A stretch of DNA of 39,539 nucleotides, taken from positions 1 to 39,539 of the forward strand of contig JALORP010000023.1 in assembly GCA_025458865.1 (NCBI GenBank), read 5' to 3'. The position numbers were made by a program, and so were the translations under genes. The notes under the pieces were generated by a model. The model saw only the letters and a list, made by a program, of their open reading frames with translations. It was not told the DNA's origin and did no database searches. Positions within the stretch are counted from its first letter, which is position 1. The number at the start of each line of letters is the position of its first letter. This document shows, in pieces, positions 1-8,337 of the stretch. The DNA is from Steroidobacteraceae bacterium. Lineage in GTDB: Bacteria; Pseudomonadota; Gammaproteobacteria; Steroidobacterales; Steroidobacteraceae.

Positions 1-1
1 C

Positions 2-613
2 GGCGGGCGCGGGATCATCCACGGCTTCGAGACGCTCGAGAAGCTCGGCTTCCACGACTGGGGCTTCGACTACGTGCTGCTCGACTTCCTGGGCGACGTC
101 GTCTGCGGCGGCTTCGGCCTGCCGATCGCGCGCGACATGTGCCAGAAGGTGATCGTGGTCGGCAGCAACGACCTGCAGTCGCTGTACGTGGCGAACAACG
201 TCTGCTCCGCGGTGCAATACTTCCGCCAGCTCGGCGGCAACGTCGGCGTCGCGGGCCTCGTGATCAACAAGGACGACGGCACCGGCGAAGCGCAGGCCTT
301 CGCACAGGCGGTCGGCATCCCCGTGCTCGCCGCGATTCCGGCGCACGACGAGATCCGCCGCAAGAGCGCCAACTACGAAATCATCGGACGGCCGGGCGGT
401 ACCTGGGCGCCGGTGTTCGAGCTGCTGGCCTCCAACGTCGCGGAGGCACCGCCGGTCGCGCCGCGGCCGCTCACGCAGGACGGTCTGCTCGGCCTGTTCA
501 AGGGCGAGGCGGTCGGCCGCGACGTGGTGCTCGATCCGGCAACCATCGAGGACATGTGCGGTCCCGCGGCGCTCAACAAGCCGTCGCTGGAAGTGGTTTA
601 CGACGAGGCCTGA
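2..613 (+). CDS. bchX: BchX, chlorophyllide a reductase iron protein (3' part only)
   Basis: The reading frame is already open at the first bases, so the start and the P-loop lie outside the window; 203 C-terminal residues remain. BchX is the ATP-dependent electron donor of chlorophyllide a oxidoreductase (COR), a nitrogenase Fe-protein relative that reduces ring B of chlorophyllide. The visible [12 protein letters not shown] segment holds one of the two cysteines that bind the intersubunit 4Fe-4S cluster. It is followed by the conserved LPIARD and the INKDDGTGEA stretch typical of BchX rather than BchL (a separate BchL is encoded at 16238-17149). bchY starts 18 bases downstream on the same strand, consistent with a bchXYZ operon. 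Confidence 0.96.
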   Translation, partial: GGRGIIHGFETLEKLGFHDWGFDYVLLDFLGDVVCGGFGLPIARDMCQKVIVVGSNDLQSLYVANNVCSAVQYFRQLGGNVGVAGLVINKDDGTGEAQAFAQAVGIPVLAAIPAHDEIRRKSANYEIIGRPGGTWAPVFELLASNVAEAPPVAPRPLTQDGLLGLFKGEAVGRDVVLDPATIEDMCGPAALNKPSLEVVYDEA

Positions 614-631
614 AGGAATCGAAGCAGCACA

Positions 632-2227
632 ATGGCCGCAAACCTCCAACCCGACGGCATCCTGCCTCCCGGCGGCGTCGAGATCGCCTATGACGGCGCC
701 GGGCCGGGCGAGGCGCAGTCCCTCGGAGCGGGCGGCGCGAAGCCATCGGGCGACGGGATCGGCTGCCACGCCGGCAAGCAAGAGATGCGCAAGGCCGCAG
801 CCGCGGCCGGCAAGAGCGAGACGCTCGAGCGCTACGCGCGCGACTATCCCGTTGGCCCTCACGACCAGCCGCAGAGCATGTGCCCGGCGTTCGGCTCACT
901 GCGGGTCGGGCTGCGCATGCGGCGCACGGCCACGGTGCTGTCCGGTTCCGCCTGCTGCGTCTACGGTCTGACCTTCACCTCGCACTTCTACGGCGCGCGC
1001 CGCACAGTCGGATACGTGCCGTTCAATTCCGAGACGCTGGTCACCGGCAAGCTGTTCGAGGACATCCGCGACGCGGTGAACAAGCTCGCCGATCCGGACC
1101 TGTACGACGCGATCGTGGTCACCAACCTGTGCGTGCCTACGGCCTCGGGCGTGCCGCTGCAGCGGCTGGCGAAGCAGATCAACGGGGTGCGCATCATCGG
1201 CATCGACGTTCCGGGCTTCGGCGTGCCGACCCATGCCGAGGCGAAGGACGTGCTCGCGGGCGCGATGCTGCGCTACGCGCGCCTCGAGGCGGAGCAGGGA
1301 CCGGTGCAGGCGCCGCGCGGTGGCACGAGCGAGAAGCCCACCGTCACCCTGGTCGGCGAGATGTTCCCGGCGGATCCCGTCGGCATCGGCATGCTGCTCG
1401 AGCCGCTGGGCCTCGCCGCGGGCCCGGTCGTGCCCACCCGCGAGTGGCGCGAGCTTTACGCCGCGCTCGACTGCGCGACGGTCGCCGCCATCCACCCGTT
1501 CTACACGGCGTCGTTCCGCGAGTTCGAGGCGGCCGGCCGCACGATCGTCGGTTCCGCTCCGGTCGGTTACGACGGAACGGCCGCGTGGCTCGAGGCCGTC
1601 GGCCGCGCCGGCGGCGCCAACGAGTCGCAGATCGGTGCCGCCAAGGACCGTTTCCTGCCGGCGATCCGGCGCGCGCTGGACGGCGCGCCGGTCAAGGGCC
1701 GGATCACGCTGTCGGGCTACGAGGGTTCGGAACTGCTGGTCGCGCGGCTGCTGGTGGAGAGCGGAGCGGACCTGCGCTACGTCGGCACCGCCTGCCCGCG
1801 CACGCCGTGGTCAGATCCGGACCGCGAGTGGCTCGAGGCGCGCGGCGTGCAGGTCCAGTACCGCGCTTCGCTCGAGCAGGACCTCGCGGCGCTGGCCGAG
1901 TTCGAGCCGGACCTCGCGATCGGGACCACGCCGGTCGTGCAGAAGGCCAAGCAGCAGGCAACACCGGCGCTCTATTTCACCAACCTGATCTCGGCGCGCC
2001 CGCTGATGGGCCCGGCCGGCGCAGGTTCGCTCGCGCAGGTCGTCAACGCCGCGCTTGCGAGCAAGCCGCGCTTCGACGAGATGCGGGCATTCTTCGAGGG
2101 CGTGGGCGAGGGGGACACGGGCGGCGTGTGGCAGGAGCCGCCGCGGGCGCACCCGGAGTTCCGCGAGCGCTACCGCCGCCAGGTCGCGAAGCTGGCCGAG
2201 AAGCGCCGCGTGGAGGAGCCCATCTGA
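632..2227 (+). CDS. bchY: BchY, chlorophyllide a reductase subunit Y
   Basis: A 531-residue nitrogenase MoFe-like subunit that forms the catalytic heterotetramer of COR with BchZ. Conserved blocks visible are [28 protein letters not shown] and the repeated Rossmann-like segments expected of NifD/NifK relatives. The cysteines in these N-terminal blocks match positions that bind the bridging Fe-S cluster in the family. The ATG at 632 was chosen because it gives the usual N-terminal extension ahead of the conserved core; an AAGGA lies about 12 bases upstream. The last base pair of the stop codon is shared with the start of bchZ (ATGA-type overlap), indicating translational coupling. Confidence 0.96.
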   Translation: MAANLQPDGILPPGGVEIAYDGAGPGEAQSLGAGGAKPSGDGIGCHAGKQEMRKAAAAAGKSETLERYARDYPVGPHDQPQSMCPAFGSLRVGLRMRRTATVLSGSACCVYGLTFTSHFYGARRTVGYVPFNSETLVTGKLFEDIRDAVNKLADPDLYDAIVVTNLCVPTASGVPLQRLAKQINGVRIIGIDVPGFGVPTHAEAKDVLAGAMLRYARLEAEQGPVQAPRGGTSEKPTVTLVGEMFPADPVGIGMLLEPLGLAAGPVVPTREWRELYAALDCATVAAIHPFYTASFREFEAAGRTIVGSAPVGYDGTAAWLEAVGRAGGANESQIGAAKDRFLPAIRRALDGAPVKGRITLSGYEGSELLVARLLVESGADLRYVGTACPRTPWSDPDREWLEARGVQVQYRASLEQDLAALAEFEPDLAIGTTPVVQKAKQQATPALYFTNLISARPLMGPAGAGSLAQVVNAALASKPRFDEMRAFFEGVGEGDTGGVWQEPPRAHPEFRERYRRQVAKLAEKRRVEEPI

Positions 2228-3678
2228 TGCTGGTGCTCGACCACGACCGGGCGGGCGGCTACTGGGGCGCGGTCTACGCGTTCACGGCGATCAAGGGCCT
2301 GCAGGTGATCATCGACGGCCCGGTCGGCTGCGAGAACCTGCCCGTCACCAGCGTGCTGCACTACACCGACGCGCTGCCTCCGCACGAGCTGCCGATCGTC
2401 GTGACCGGACTTGGCGAGGAGGAACTCGGCCAGCACGGCACCGAGCAGGCCATGAAGCGCGCGCACCGCACGCTGGATCCGGACCTGCCGAGCGTCGTGG
2501 TCACCGGCTCTATCGCCGAGATGATCGGCGGCGGCGTGACGCCCGAGGGCACGAACATCCAGCGCTTCCTGCCGCGCACGATCGACGAGGACCAGTGGCA
2601 GAGCGCCGACCGCGCCATGAACTGGCTGTGGGCGCAGTACGGCGCGAAGAAGGTGCCGCCGCCGAAGCCGCGCAAGGAAGGGCAGAAGCCGCGCGTCAAC
2701 ATCATCGGTCCCATCTACGGCGGCTTCAACACATGGTCGGACCTTGCGGAGATCCGCCGCCTGGTCGAGGGGATCGGCGCGGAGGTCAACATGACCTTCC
2801 CGCTCGGCAGCCACCTTGCGGAGGTGCCGAAGCTGGTGGACGCCGAGGCCAATGTCTGCATGTACCGCGAGTACGGCCGCCTGCTGTGCGAGTCGCTGGA
2901 CCGGCCGTACCTGCAGGCCCCGATCGGGCTTCACAGCACGACGCGCTTCCTGCGGGCGCTCGGCGGGCTGCTCGGGCTCGACCCGGAGCCGTTCATCGAG
3001 CGCGAGAAGCACACGACGATCAAGCCGCTGTGGGACCTGTGGCGCTCGGTGACCCAGGACTTCTTCGGCACCGCGAGCTTCGCGGTGGTCGCCGGCGAGA
3101 CCTACGAGCGTGGCCTGCGCCGCTTCCTCGAGGGCGAGCTCGGCCTGCCGTGCACGTTCTCTTTCGCGCGGCGCCCAGGCGCCAAGACCGACAACGACGC
3201 GGTACGCAGGGCCGTCCGCGAGAAGACGCCGCTGGTGCTCTTCGGCAGCTACAACGAGCGCATGTACCTCGCCGAGTGCGGCGGTCGCGCGACCTACATC
3301 CCGGCTTCGTTCCCGGGCGCCATCGTTCGCCGCCACACCGGCACCCCGTTCATGGGCTACGCCGGCGCGACCTACATCGTGCAGGAGGTGTGCAACGCGC
3401 TGTTCGACGCGCTGTTCCACATCCTGCCGCTCGGCACGGAGCTCGACCGTGTCGAGGCGACCCCCGCGCGGCTGCACCGCGAGCTGCCGTGGACGGACGA
3501 GGCCAGGGCGGCGCTGGATCGCCTGCTCGAAGCGCAGCCGGTGCTGGTGAGGATTTCCGCGGCCAAGCGGCTGCGGGACGCGGCGGAGCGCGCGGCGCGC
3601 GCCGCAGGAGAGGACAGCGTGACGGCCGAGCGCGTGGGCGCGACGCGGCCGGCGCTCAAGGCGGTGCAGAGCGCATGA
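2227..3678 (+). CDS. bchZ: BchZ, chlorophyllide a reductase subunit Z
   Basis: A 483-residue protein and the second catalytic subunit of COR, acting in the cytoplasm on (bacterio)chlorophyllide. It opens with [16 protein letters not shown] and [18 protein letters not shown], the standard BchZ N-terminus; Cys35 sits in the conserved GCENLP motif. The reading frame is open far upstream, but the ATG at 2227 overlaps the bchY stop and aligns with the family start, so the longer reading is out-of-frame shadow of bchY. A 168-base structured spacer follows before pufB; the usual pufQ is not found there. Confidence 0.96.
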   Translation: MLVLDHDRAGGYWGAVYAFTAIKGLQVIIDGPVGCENLPVTSVLHYTDALPPHELPIVVTGLGEEELGQHGTEQAMKRAHRTLDPDLPSVVVTGSIAEMIGGGVTPEGTNIQRFLPRTIDEDQWQSADRAMNWLWAQYGAKKVPPPKPRKEGQKPRVNIIGPIYGGFNTWSDLAEIRRLVEGIGAEVNMTFPLGSHLAEVPKLVDAEANVCMYREYGRLLCESLDRPYLQAPIGLHSTTRFLRALGGLLGLDPEPFIEREKHTTIKPLWDLWRSVTQDFFGTASFAVVAGETYERGLRRFLEGELGLPCTFSFARRPGAKTDNDAVRRAVREKTPLVLFGSYNERMYLAECGGRATYIPASFPGAIVRRHTGTPFMGYAGATYIVQEVCNALFDALFHILPLGTELDRVEATPARLHRELPWTDEARAALDRLLEAQPVLVRISAAKRLRDAAERAARAAGEDSVTAERVGATRPALKAVQSA

Positions 3679-3704
3679 GCATGCGCGCGCGCCGATGGAT
3701 TGTG

Positions 3705-3758
3705 CCCGTCGCCCCGGCGCGACGGGTCAGGGGTTCCGCCGGTGATTCTCCGGCGGAA
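3705..3758 (+). other. Tandem RNA hairpins in the bchZ-pufB spacer
   Basis: Two perfect inverted repeats lie between bchZ and pufB. The first pairs CCCGTCGC (3705-3712) with GCGACGGG (3719-3726) around a 6-base loop. The second pairs TTCCGCCGG (3734-3742) with CCGGCGGAA (3750-3758) around a 7-base loop. Neither is followed by a T tract, so they do not look like simple terminators. A weaker ATCCC/GGGAT repeat follows at about 3785-3804. In Rhodobacter the puf message is processed and protected by hairpins near these genes; a similar role, or shielding of the pufBA 5' end, is inferred here. Confidence 0.6.
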
Positions 3759-3846
3759 GGGCCGCCAAGGCGACAGCCGAGGCGATCCCAGCCGCGCGGG
3801 ATGGGCGCGGTCACGGCCGCAAGGCCAATGAGAAGAGGTTGAGTCA

Positions 3847-3993
3847 ATGGCAGAGGACAAACGCTCCTTATCGGGGCTGACGGAGAACGAGGCCAAGGAA
3901 TTCCATGGCTTGTTCGTTTCCAGCTTCATCGGCTTTACGGTCATCGCGATCATCGCCCACGTACTCGTGTGGGCATGGCGTCCGTGGCTGTGA
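3847..3993 (+). CDS. pufB: PufB, LH1 antenna beta polypeptide
   Basis: A 48-residue light-harvesting 1 beta chain, too short for most ORF callers. The sequence contains [15 protein letters not shown] with the conserved His20, a single membrane span, and the [13 protein letters not shown] end in which His38 is the axial ligand to B880-type bacteriochlorophyll. The WRPWL terminus is diagnostic of LH1 beta. It works as an alpha-beta pair with PufA (4039-4227) in the ring around the reaction centre. The ATG at 3847 is preceded by AGAAGAGGTTGAG, which offers a purine-rich ribosome binding site. Confidence 0.97.
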   Translation: MAEDKRSLSGLTENEAKEFHGLFVSSFIGFTVIAIIAHVLVWAWRPWL

Positions 3994-4038
3994 CGTTCGG
4001 TGTCGCTTCGCTGAAGACCGCACATAGGAGGCAATAAC

Positions 4039-4227
4039 ATGTGGCGCGTCTGGTTACTCTTCGATCCACGGAGAGTGTTGATTGCATTGTTCACGTTCCT
4101 TTTCGTACTGGCACTTCTGATCCACTTCATCCTGCTCAGCACGGTGAAGTTCAACTGGATCGAGGGTTCCCCCGCTGCCGCTCCGGTGGCGATGGAACTG
4201 GTCGATCAGCCGGACAGATTGGCCTAA
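4039..4227 (+). CDS. pufA: PufA, LH1 antenna alpha polypeptide
   Basis: A 62-residue LH1 alpha chain. It begins [17 protein letters not shown], the classic pre-membrane DPRRVL motif, followed by one transmembrane helix with His29 in LLIHFILLS as bacteriochlorophyll ligand. Trp40 lies at His+11, the residue that hydrogen-bonds the pigment in LH1 alpha chains. A polar 20-residue periplasmic tail follows. A strong AGGAGG sits 7-8 bases before the ATG. It lies 45 bases after pufB and upstream of pufL, separated from pufL by two strong hairpins. Confidence 0.97.
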   Translation: MWRVWLLFDPRRVLIALFTFLFVLALLIHFILLSTVKFNWIEGSPAAAPVAMELVDQPDRLA

Positions 4228-4238
4228 ACGCACCGGCT

Positions 4239-4284
4239 GCGTTCGCCGATGGTGGCGGACGCGGTCCGGCGGTCACGCCGGGCC
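4239..4284 (+). other. Two tandem hairpins between pufA and pufL
   Basis: The first stem pairs GCGTTCGCC (4239-4247) with GGCGGACGC (4254-4262), allowing one G-U pair. The second pairs GGTCCGGCG (4263-4271) with CGCCGGGCC (4276-4284), again with one G-U, around a GTCA loop. No T run follows. In Rhodobacter capsulatus a hairpin at the same place protects pufBA RNA and sets the antenna:reaction centre ratio; the same function is inferred here from position and structure. Confidence 0.75.
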
Positions 4285-4356
4285 ACGTCCGCCTCCAGAG
4301 GTGACGCGAGTCGAGGGACATCAACCGAAAGGCGTCCCGACCCGAGGATCCAAAAA

Positions 4357-5181
4357 ATGGCAATGCTCAGCTTTGAAAGAAAATACCGCGTCCGAGGCGG
4401 GACTCTGATCGGAGGGGATCTCTTCGATTTCTGGGTGGGGCCGTTCTACGTCGGCTTCTTCGGGGTCCTGACGATGTTCTTCGCGGTGCTTGGCACCGCG
4501 TTGATCGTCTGGGGCGCAGCCATGGGGCCGACCTGGAACCTCTGGCAGATCAACATCGCCCCGCCCGACCTGTCTTACGGCCTGGCCCTCGCGCCCCTGG
4601 CGCACGGGGGGCTCTGGCAGCTGATCACGATCTGCGCGCTCGGGGCCTTCGTGTCCTGGATGCTGCGCGAGGTCGAGATCTGCCGGAAGCTCGGAATCGG
4701 GCTGCACGTCCCGATCGCGTTCGGGGTGGCGATCTTCGCCTACTTCGTGCTGGTGGTGGTCAGGCCGCTCCTGCTCGGCGCATGGGGACACGGCTTCCCG
4801 TACGGCATCTTCAGTCACCTCGACTGGGTGTCGAACGTGGGCTACCAGTACCTGCACTTCCACTACAACCCGGCGCACATGCTGGCGATCACGTTCTTCT
4901 TCACGACGACCCTCGCGCTGTCGCTGCACGGCGGCCTGATACTCTCGGTGACGAACCCGAAGAAGGGCGAGCCCGTGAAGACCGCCGAGCACGAGAACAC
5001 ATTCTTCCGTGACTTCATCGGCTACTCGATCGGAGCGCTCGGCATCCACAGGCTCGGCCTGTTCCTCGCGATCAACGCGGGGTTCTGGAGCGCGGTGTGC
5101 ATCGTGATCAGCGGCCCGTTCTGGACCCGCGGCTGGCCGGAGTGGTGGAGCTGGTGGCTCGACCTTCCGATCTGGCGCTAG
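4357..5181 (+). CDS. pufL: PufL, photosynthetic reaction centre L subunit
   Basis: A 274-residue five-helix membrane protein. The start [15 protein letters not shown] matches the family; GAGG lies 9 bases upstream of the ATG at 4357. The visible ligands are His154 (monomeric BChl), His174 (special pair, NPAHMLAI), and His191 and His231 (non-haem iron). Numbering is one higher than in Rhodobacter sphaeroides. Glu213 (L212 in R. sphaeroides) is kept in the QB proton path, while the next position is Asn214 rather than the Asp found at L213 in R. sphaeroides. The stop is followed 15 bases later by pufM. Confidence 0.98.
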   Translation: MAMLSFERKYRVRGGTLIGGDLFDFWVGPFYVGFFGVLTMFFAVLGTALIVWGAAMGPTWNLWQINIAPPDLSYGLALAPLAHGGLWQLITICALGAFVSWMLREVEICRKLGIGLHVPIAFGVAIFAYFVLVVVRPLLLGAWGHGFPYGIFSHLDWVSNVGYQYLHFHYNPAHMLAITFFFTTTLALSLHGGLILSVTNPKKGEPVKTAEHENTFFRDFIGYSIGALGIHRLGLFLAINAGFWSAVCIVISGPFWTRGWPEWWSWWLDLPIWR

Positions 5182-5196
5182 GGCAGGGGAATCAAC

Positions 5197-6168
5197 ATGG
5201 CCGAATATCAGAGCATCTATTCACGGGTCACGGTGACGAACCCGACCTATCCCGGTGTGCCGGTCAGGACCGGCGTGTACGGGCGGCAGGGAAAGCCCTC
5301 GCTCGTCTACTGGTTCGGGAAGATCGGCGACGCGCAGATCGGGCCCGTCTACCTGGGCTGGACCGGCATCCTCTCGCTGCTATGCGGGTTCATCGCCATC
5401 GAGATCATCGGGCTCAACATGTGGGCATCGGTGAACTGGGATCCGGTCCAGTTCGTCCGCCAGCTCGCCTGGCTCGCGCTGGAACCGCCGTCGGCCGAGT
5501 ACGGCCTGCGCATCCCGCCGCTCAACGAGGGCGGCTGGTGGCTCATGGCCGGCTTCTTCCTCACGGCCTCGATCCTGCTGTGGTGGATCCGCACCTATCG
5601 CAGGGCACGGCAGCTCGGCCTCGGCACGCACGTCGCGTGGGCCTTCGCGGCCGCCATCTGGCTGTACCTGGTGCTCGGCCTGATCCGGCCGGTGCTGATG
5701 GGCAGCTGGTCCGAGGCGGTGCCTTTCGGGATATTCCCGCACCTCGACTGGACCGCCGCATTCTCGATCCGCTACGGCAACCTGTTCTACAACCCGTTCC
5801 ACGCCCTGTCGATCGCCTTCCTGTACGGTTCGGTGCTGCTGTTCGCGATGCACGCGGGCACGGTGCTGTCGACCGTCCGCTACGGCGGCGACCGCGAGAT
5901 CGAGCAGGTCGTGGACCGCGGCACGGCGGGCGAGCGCATGGCGCTCTTCTGGAGGTGGACCATGGGCTTCAACGCCAACGTCGAGTCCATCCACCGCTGG
6001 GCGTGGTGGTTCGCGGTGCTGACGCCGCTGACCGGCGGCATCGGCATCCTGCTGACCGGCACGGTCGTCGACAACTGGTTCCTGTGGGCCGTTAAGCATG
6101 GCGTCGCCCCGCCGTACCCCGCGACCATGCCACCCGTCGTCGACCCGAGCCTGGGAGTGACGCCATGA
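5197..6168 (+). CDS. pufM: PufM, photosynthetic reaction centre M subunit
   Basis: A 323-residue partner of PufL. The residues seen are His182 (monomer BChl), His202 (special pair), Tyr210, His219, Glu234 and His266 (iron ligands) and Trp252 next to QA, all at the R. sphaeroides numbering. Asp45 in GDAQIG occupies the place of R. sphaeroides Asn M44. The C-terminal extension after about residue 300 is the form seen in reaction centres that bind a cytochrome subunit, in agreement with the pufC gene, whose ATG overlaps this stop (ATGA). AGGGG precedes the start. Confidence 0.98.
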   Translation: MAEYQSIYSRVTVTNPTYPGVPVRTGVYGRQGKPSLVYWFGKIGDAQIGPVYLGWTGILSLLCGFIAIEIIGLNMWASVNWDPVQFVRQLAWLALEPPSAEYGLRIPPLNEGGWWLMAGFFLTASILLWWIRTYRRARQLGLGTHVAWAFAAAIWLYLVLGLIRPVLMGSWSEAVPFGIFPHLDWTAAFSIRYGNLFYNPFHALSIAFLYGSVLLFAMHAGTVLSTVRYGGDREIEQVVDRGTAGERMALFWRWTMGFNANVESIHRWAWWFAVLTPLTGGIGILLTGTVVDNWFLWAVKHGVAPPYPATMPPVVDPSLGVTP

Positions 6169-7274
6169 TCAGCCTCAACCGAATCCATGGCCTCGCGGTG
6201 CTGAGCGCGGCCTCCCTGTTGCTCGCAGGCTGCTGGGAGCGGCCACCCGTGGACTCCAAGCAGGTGGGCTACCGGGGCACGGGGATGGTGGACATCAAGA
6301 ATCCACGCATCGTCGGGCCCAGGATCGCGGAGCAGACCGTCCCTGAGGTCATTCCCGCCGCGCCACCCGAGGAGGCGCCCATCCTGGCGAGCCAGGTGTA
6401 CGAGAACGTGCAGGTGCTCGGCGACCTCAGCGTCGCCGAGTTCGCCCGCGCCATGGTAGCGCTCACCGCGTGGGTGTCGCCGGAGCAGAGCTGCCTGTAC
6501 TGCCACGTCGAGGGCGAGAGCATGGCGGCCGACACGCTCTACACGAAGGTCGTGGCGCGACGCATGCTGCAGATGAACCGCGATCTCAACACGGGCTGGA
6601 CGTCGCACGTCAAGGAAACGGGCGTCACGTGCTATACGTGCCACCGCGGCCAGCCGGTCCCGGCGGAGATCTGGTTCGCCGACCCGGGCCCGAAGACGGC
6701 GATGGGCGCCGCCGGCAACCGGTTCGGCCAGAACGCTGCGGCCGAGTCGGTCGCGCTGGCCTCGCTGCCTTACGACCCGTTCACGCCGTTCCTGCTGCAG
6801 GACCAGAACATCCGCGTCGGGTCCCTGCAGGCGCTGCCCGACGGCAGCAACCCGGCCGGCACGAAGACGGCGGAGTGGACCTACGGCCTGATGATGCACA
6901 TGTCGGACTCGCTCGGACTCAACTGCACGGGCTGCCACCAGAGCCGCTTCTTCGGCATCTGGGAGGAGAGCACGCCGCAGCGCGTGTCTGCGTGGCACGG
7001 CATCCGCATGGCCCGGACGCTCAACGTCGAGTACATCGAGCCGCTGACCCCGGTGTTCCCCGAGAACCGTCTCGGGCCGCTGGGCGACGTCGGCAAGGTG
7101 TATTGCGCGACCTGCCACCAGGGGCTGCAGAAGCCGCTGAACGGGGTGAGCATGCTGAAGGACTACCCGGAGTTCGGTAAGCCCTGGCGCGAGCCGCTGC
7201 CCAGGCTCGTCGCGCCGGAGACCGGCACCGAGGCAGCCGCGGAGCCCGTGGCCACCACGGCGGCGGCGCAGTAG
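6165..7274 (+). CDS. pufC: PufC, reaction centre tetrahaem cytochrome c subunit
   Basis: A 369-residue periplasmic lipoprotein that re-reduces the special pair. It has a signal peptide ending in a lipobox (LLAGC, Cys23 lipidated) and four CXXCH haem sites at 110-114, 156-160, 254-258 and 314-318, arranged as the usual two pairs. The C-terminus is an Ala/Thr/Glu-rich tail. The ATG overlaps the pufM stop. Its presence, together with the lack of pufX, fits a reaction centre of the type found in Chromatiales, Rubrivivax and Blastochloris rather than Rhodobacter. Confidence 0.98.
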   Translation: MISLNRIHGLAVLSAASLLLAGCWERPPVDSKQVGYRGTGMVDIKNPRIVGPRIAEQTVPEVIPAAPPEEAPILASQVYENVQVLGDLSVAEFARAMVALTAWVSPEQSCLYCHVEGESMAADTLYTKVVARRMLQMNRDLNTGWTSHVKETGVTCYTCHRGQPVPAEIWFADPGPKTAMGAAGNRFGQNAAAESVALASLPYDPFTPFLLQDQNIRVGSLQALPDGSNPAGTKTAEWTYGLMMHMSDSLGLNCTGCHQSRFFGIWEESTPQRVSAWHGIRMARTLNVEYIEPLTPVFPENRLGPLGDVGKVYCATCHQGLQKPLNGVSMLKDYPEFGKPWREPLPRLVAPETGTEAAAEPVATTAAAQ

Positions 7275-7291
7275 CCAGCCGGCCGGACCCC

Positions 7292-8275
7292 ATGGAGGCG
7301 CTGCTCGCACAGCCCAGGGGTTTTTGCGCCGGCGTGGTCCGGGCGATCGAGATCGTCGAGCGTGCGCTCGAGATACACGGTCGCCCGGTCTACGTCGTCC
7401 ACGAAATCGTCCATAACCGGCACGTCGTGGAGCGCCTGCGCGAGCAGGGCGCGGTCTTCGTCGAGGACGTGGATGCGGTGCCGAGGGGCGCCGTGGCCGT
7501 GCTCTCGGCGCACGGCGTGGCGTCGCGGGTGTTCCGCCGCGCCGCCGCCAGGCGCCTGCGGGTGATCGATGCGATCTGCCCGCTGGTGGCCAAGGTCCAC
7601 CTGCAGGCGCAGCGCTATGCCCGCCTCGGCCGAGCCGTGATCCTGATCGGTCATGCGGGGCATCCTGAGGTCGAAGGCACGCGCGGCTCCGTGGACGGCG
7701 AGGTCCACGTGGTCGCCAGCGAGGCCGAGATCGAAGCCCTGCCGTTCGCAGCCGACGCGCCGCTCGCCTACGTCACCCAGACGACCTTGAGCCTGGATGA
7801 CACCCGCCAGCTGATCGCCGCGCTCGAGCGCCGATTCCCCGGAATCGAGGGCCCCGACGTGGACGACATCTGCTACGCGACCCAGAACCGCCAGGCGGCG
7901 GTGAGGGGCATGGCGGAGAAGGTGGATCTGCTGCTCGTGGTGGGGGCCCGCAACAGTTCCAATTCGAATCGCCTGCGCGAGGTTGCCTCGCAGGCCGGCG
8001 TTCCCGCTCACCTCGTCGAGGAGGCCTCCGAGATCGATCCGCGCTGGCTGGACGGCGTTGAGAGGGTGGGTGTCACGGCGGGTGCCTCCGCGCCCGAGAG
8101 CCTTGTCCAGGGCGTCCTGGCGCGTCTCGCGAGGCTTGGAAGCCTCAGTGTGCGCGAACTCGACGGTCCAACCGAGAACGTGACCTTCCGGCTGCCGCTC
8201 GCCGCGCTGCGGGCCAGCGTGCGCGAGTCCCGCCATGCTTCCGAGGTGAGCCTCCCGGCTGCTTCACCCGTCTGA
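7292..8275 (+). CDS. ispH: IspH, 4-hydroxy-3-methylbut-2-enyl diphosphate reductase
   Basis: A 327-residue Fe-S enzyme making IPP and DMAPP in the last step of the MEP pathway. The cluster cysteines are Cys12 (GFCAGV), Cys96 (AICPLV) and Cys194 (ICYATQNRQ). The substrate residues His41, His74, His124 and Glu126 fall at E. coli numbering, and NSSNSNRL is present. The start, 17 bases after pufC, places it as the distal gene of the puf operon. Only a weak ribosome site (GGCCGGA) is seen. Being in the photosynthesis cluster, it is probably a phototrophy-linked copy; whether another ispH exists elsewhere cannot be judged here. Confidence 0.97.
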   Translation: MEALLAQPRGFCAGVVRAIEIVERALEIHGRPVYVVHEIVHNRHVVERLREQGAVFVEDVDAVPRGAVAVLSAHGVASRVFRRAAARRLRVIDAICPLVAKVHLQAQRYARLGRAVILIGHAGHPEVEGTRGSVDGEVHVVASEAEIEALPFAADAPLAYVTQTTLSLDDTRQLIAALERRFPGIEGPDVDDICYATQNRQAAVRGMAEKVDLLLVVGARNSSNSNRLREVASQAGVPAHLVEEASEIDPRWLDGVERVGVTAGASAPESLVQGVLARLARLGSLSVRELDGPTENVTFRLPLAALRASVRESRHASEVSLPAASPV

Positions 8276-8337
8276 GGGGCGGCGATCCCTGACCCGGACC
8301 TCGCCCCGTCGCCGCTCGAGGAGGGCTTCGGCCGCCG
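8276..8337. other. Convergent spacer between ispH and dxs, no clear terminator
   Basis: Only 62 bases separate the two stop codons. A weak CGGCGA/TCGCCG inverted repeat can be drawn, but no stem followed by a T run is visible on either strand, so the two long operons may read into each other's ends. Confidence 0.5.

Noticed and set aside
880..2226. Long in-frame extension upstream of bchZ and other Arg/Ala/Gly-rich long frames on both strands
   Set aside because: They lie opposite to or out of frame with clear bch, puf and puh genes; such frames are expected in high-GC DNA.
3675..3842. Small reading frame after bchZ as a possible pufQ
   Set aside because: The product is Arg/Pro-rich with no membrane span, unlike PufQ, and the bases are mostly paired in hairpins.
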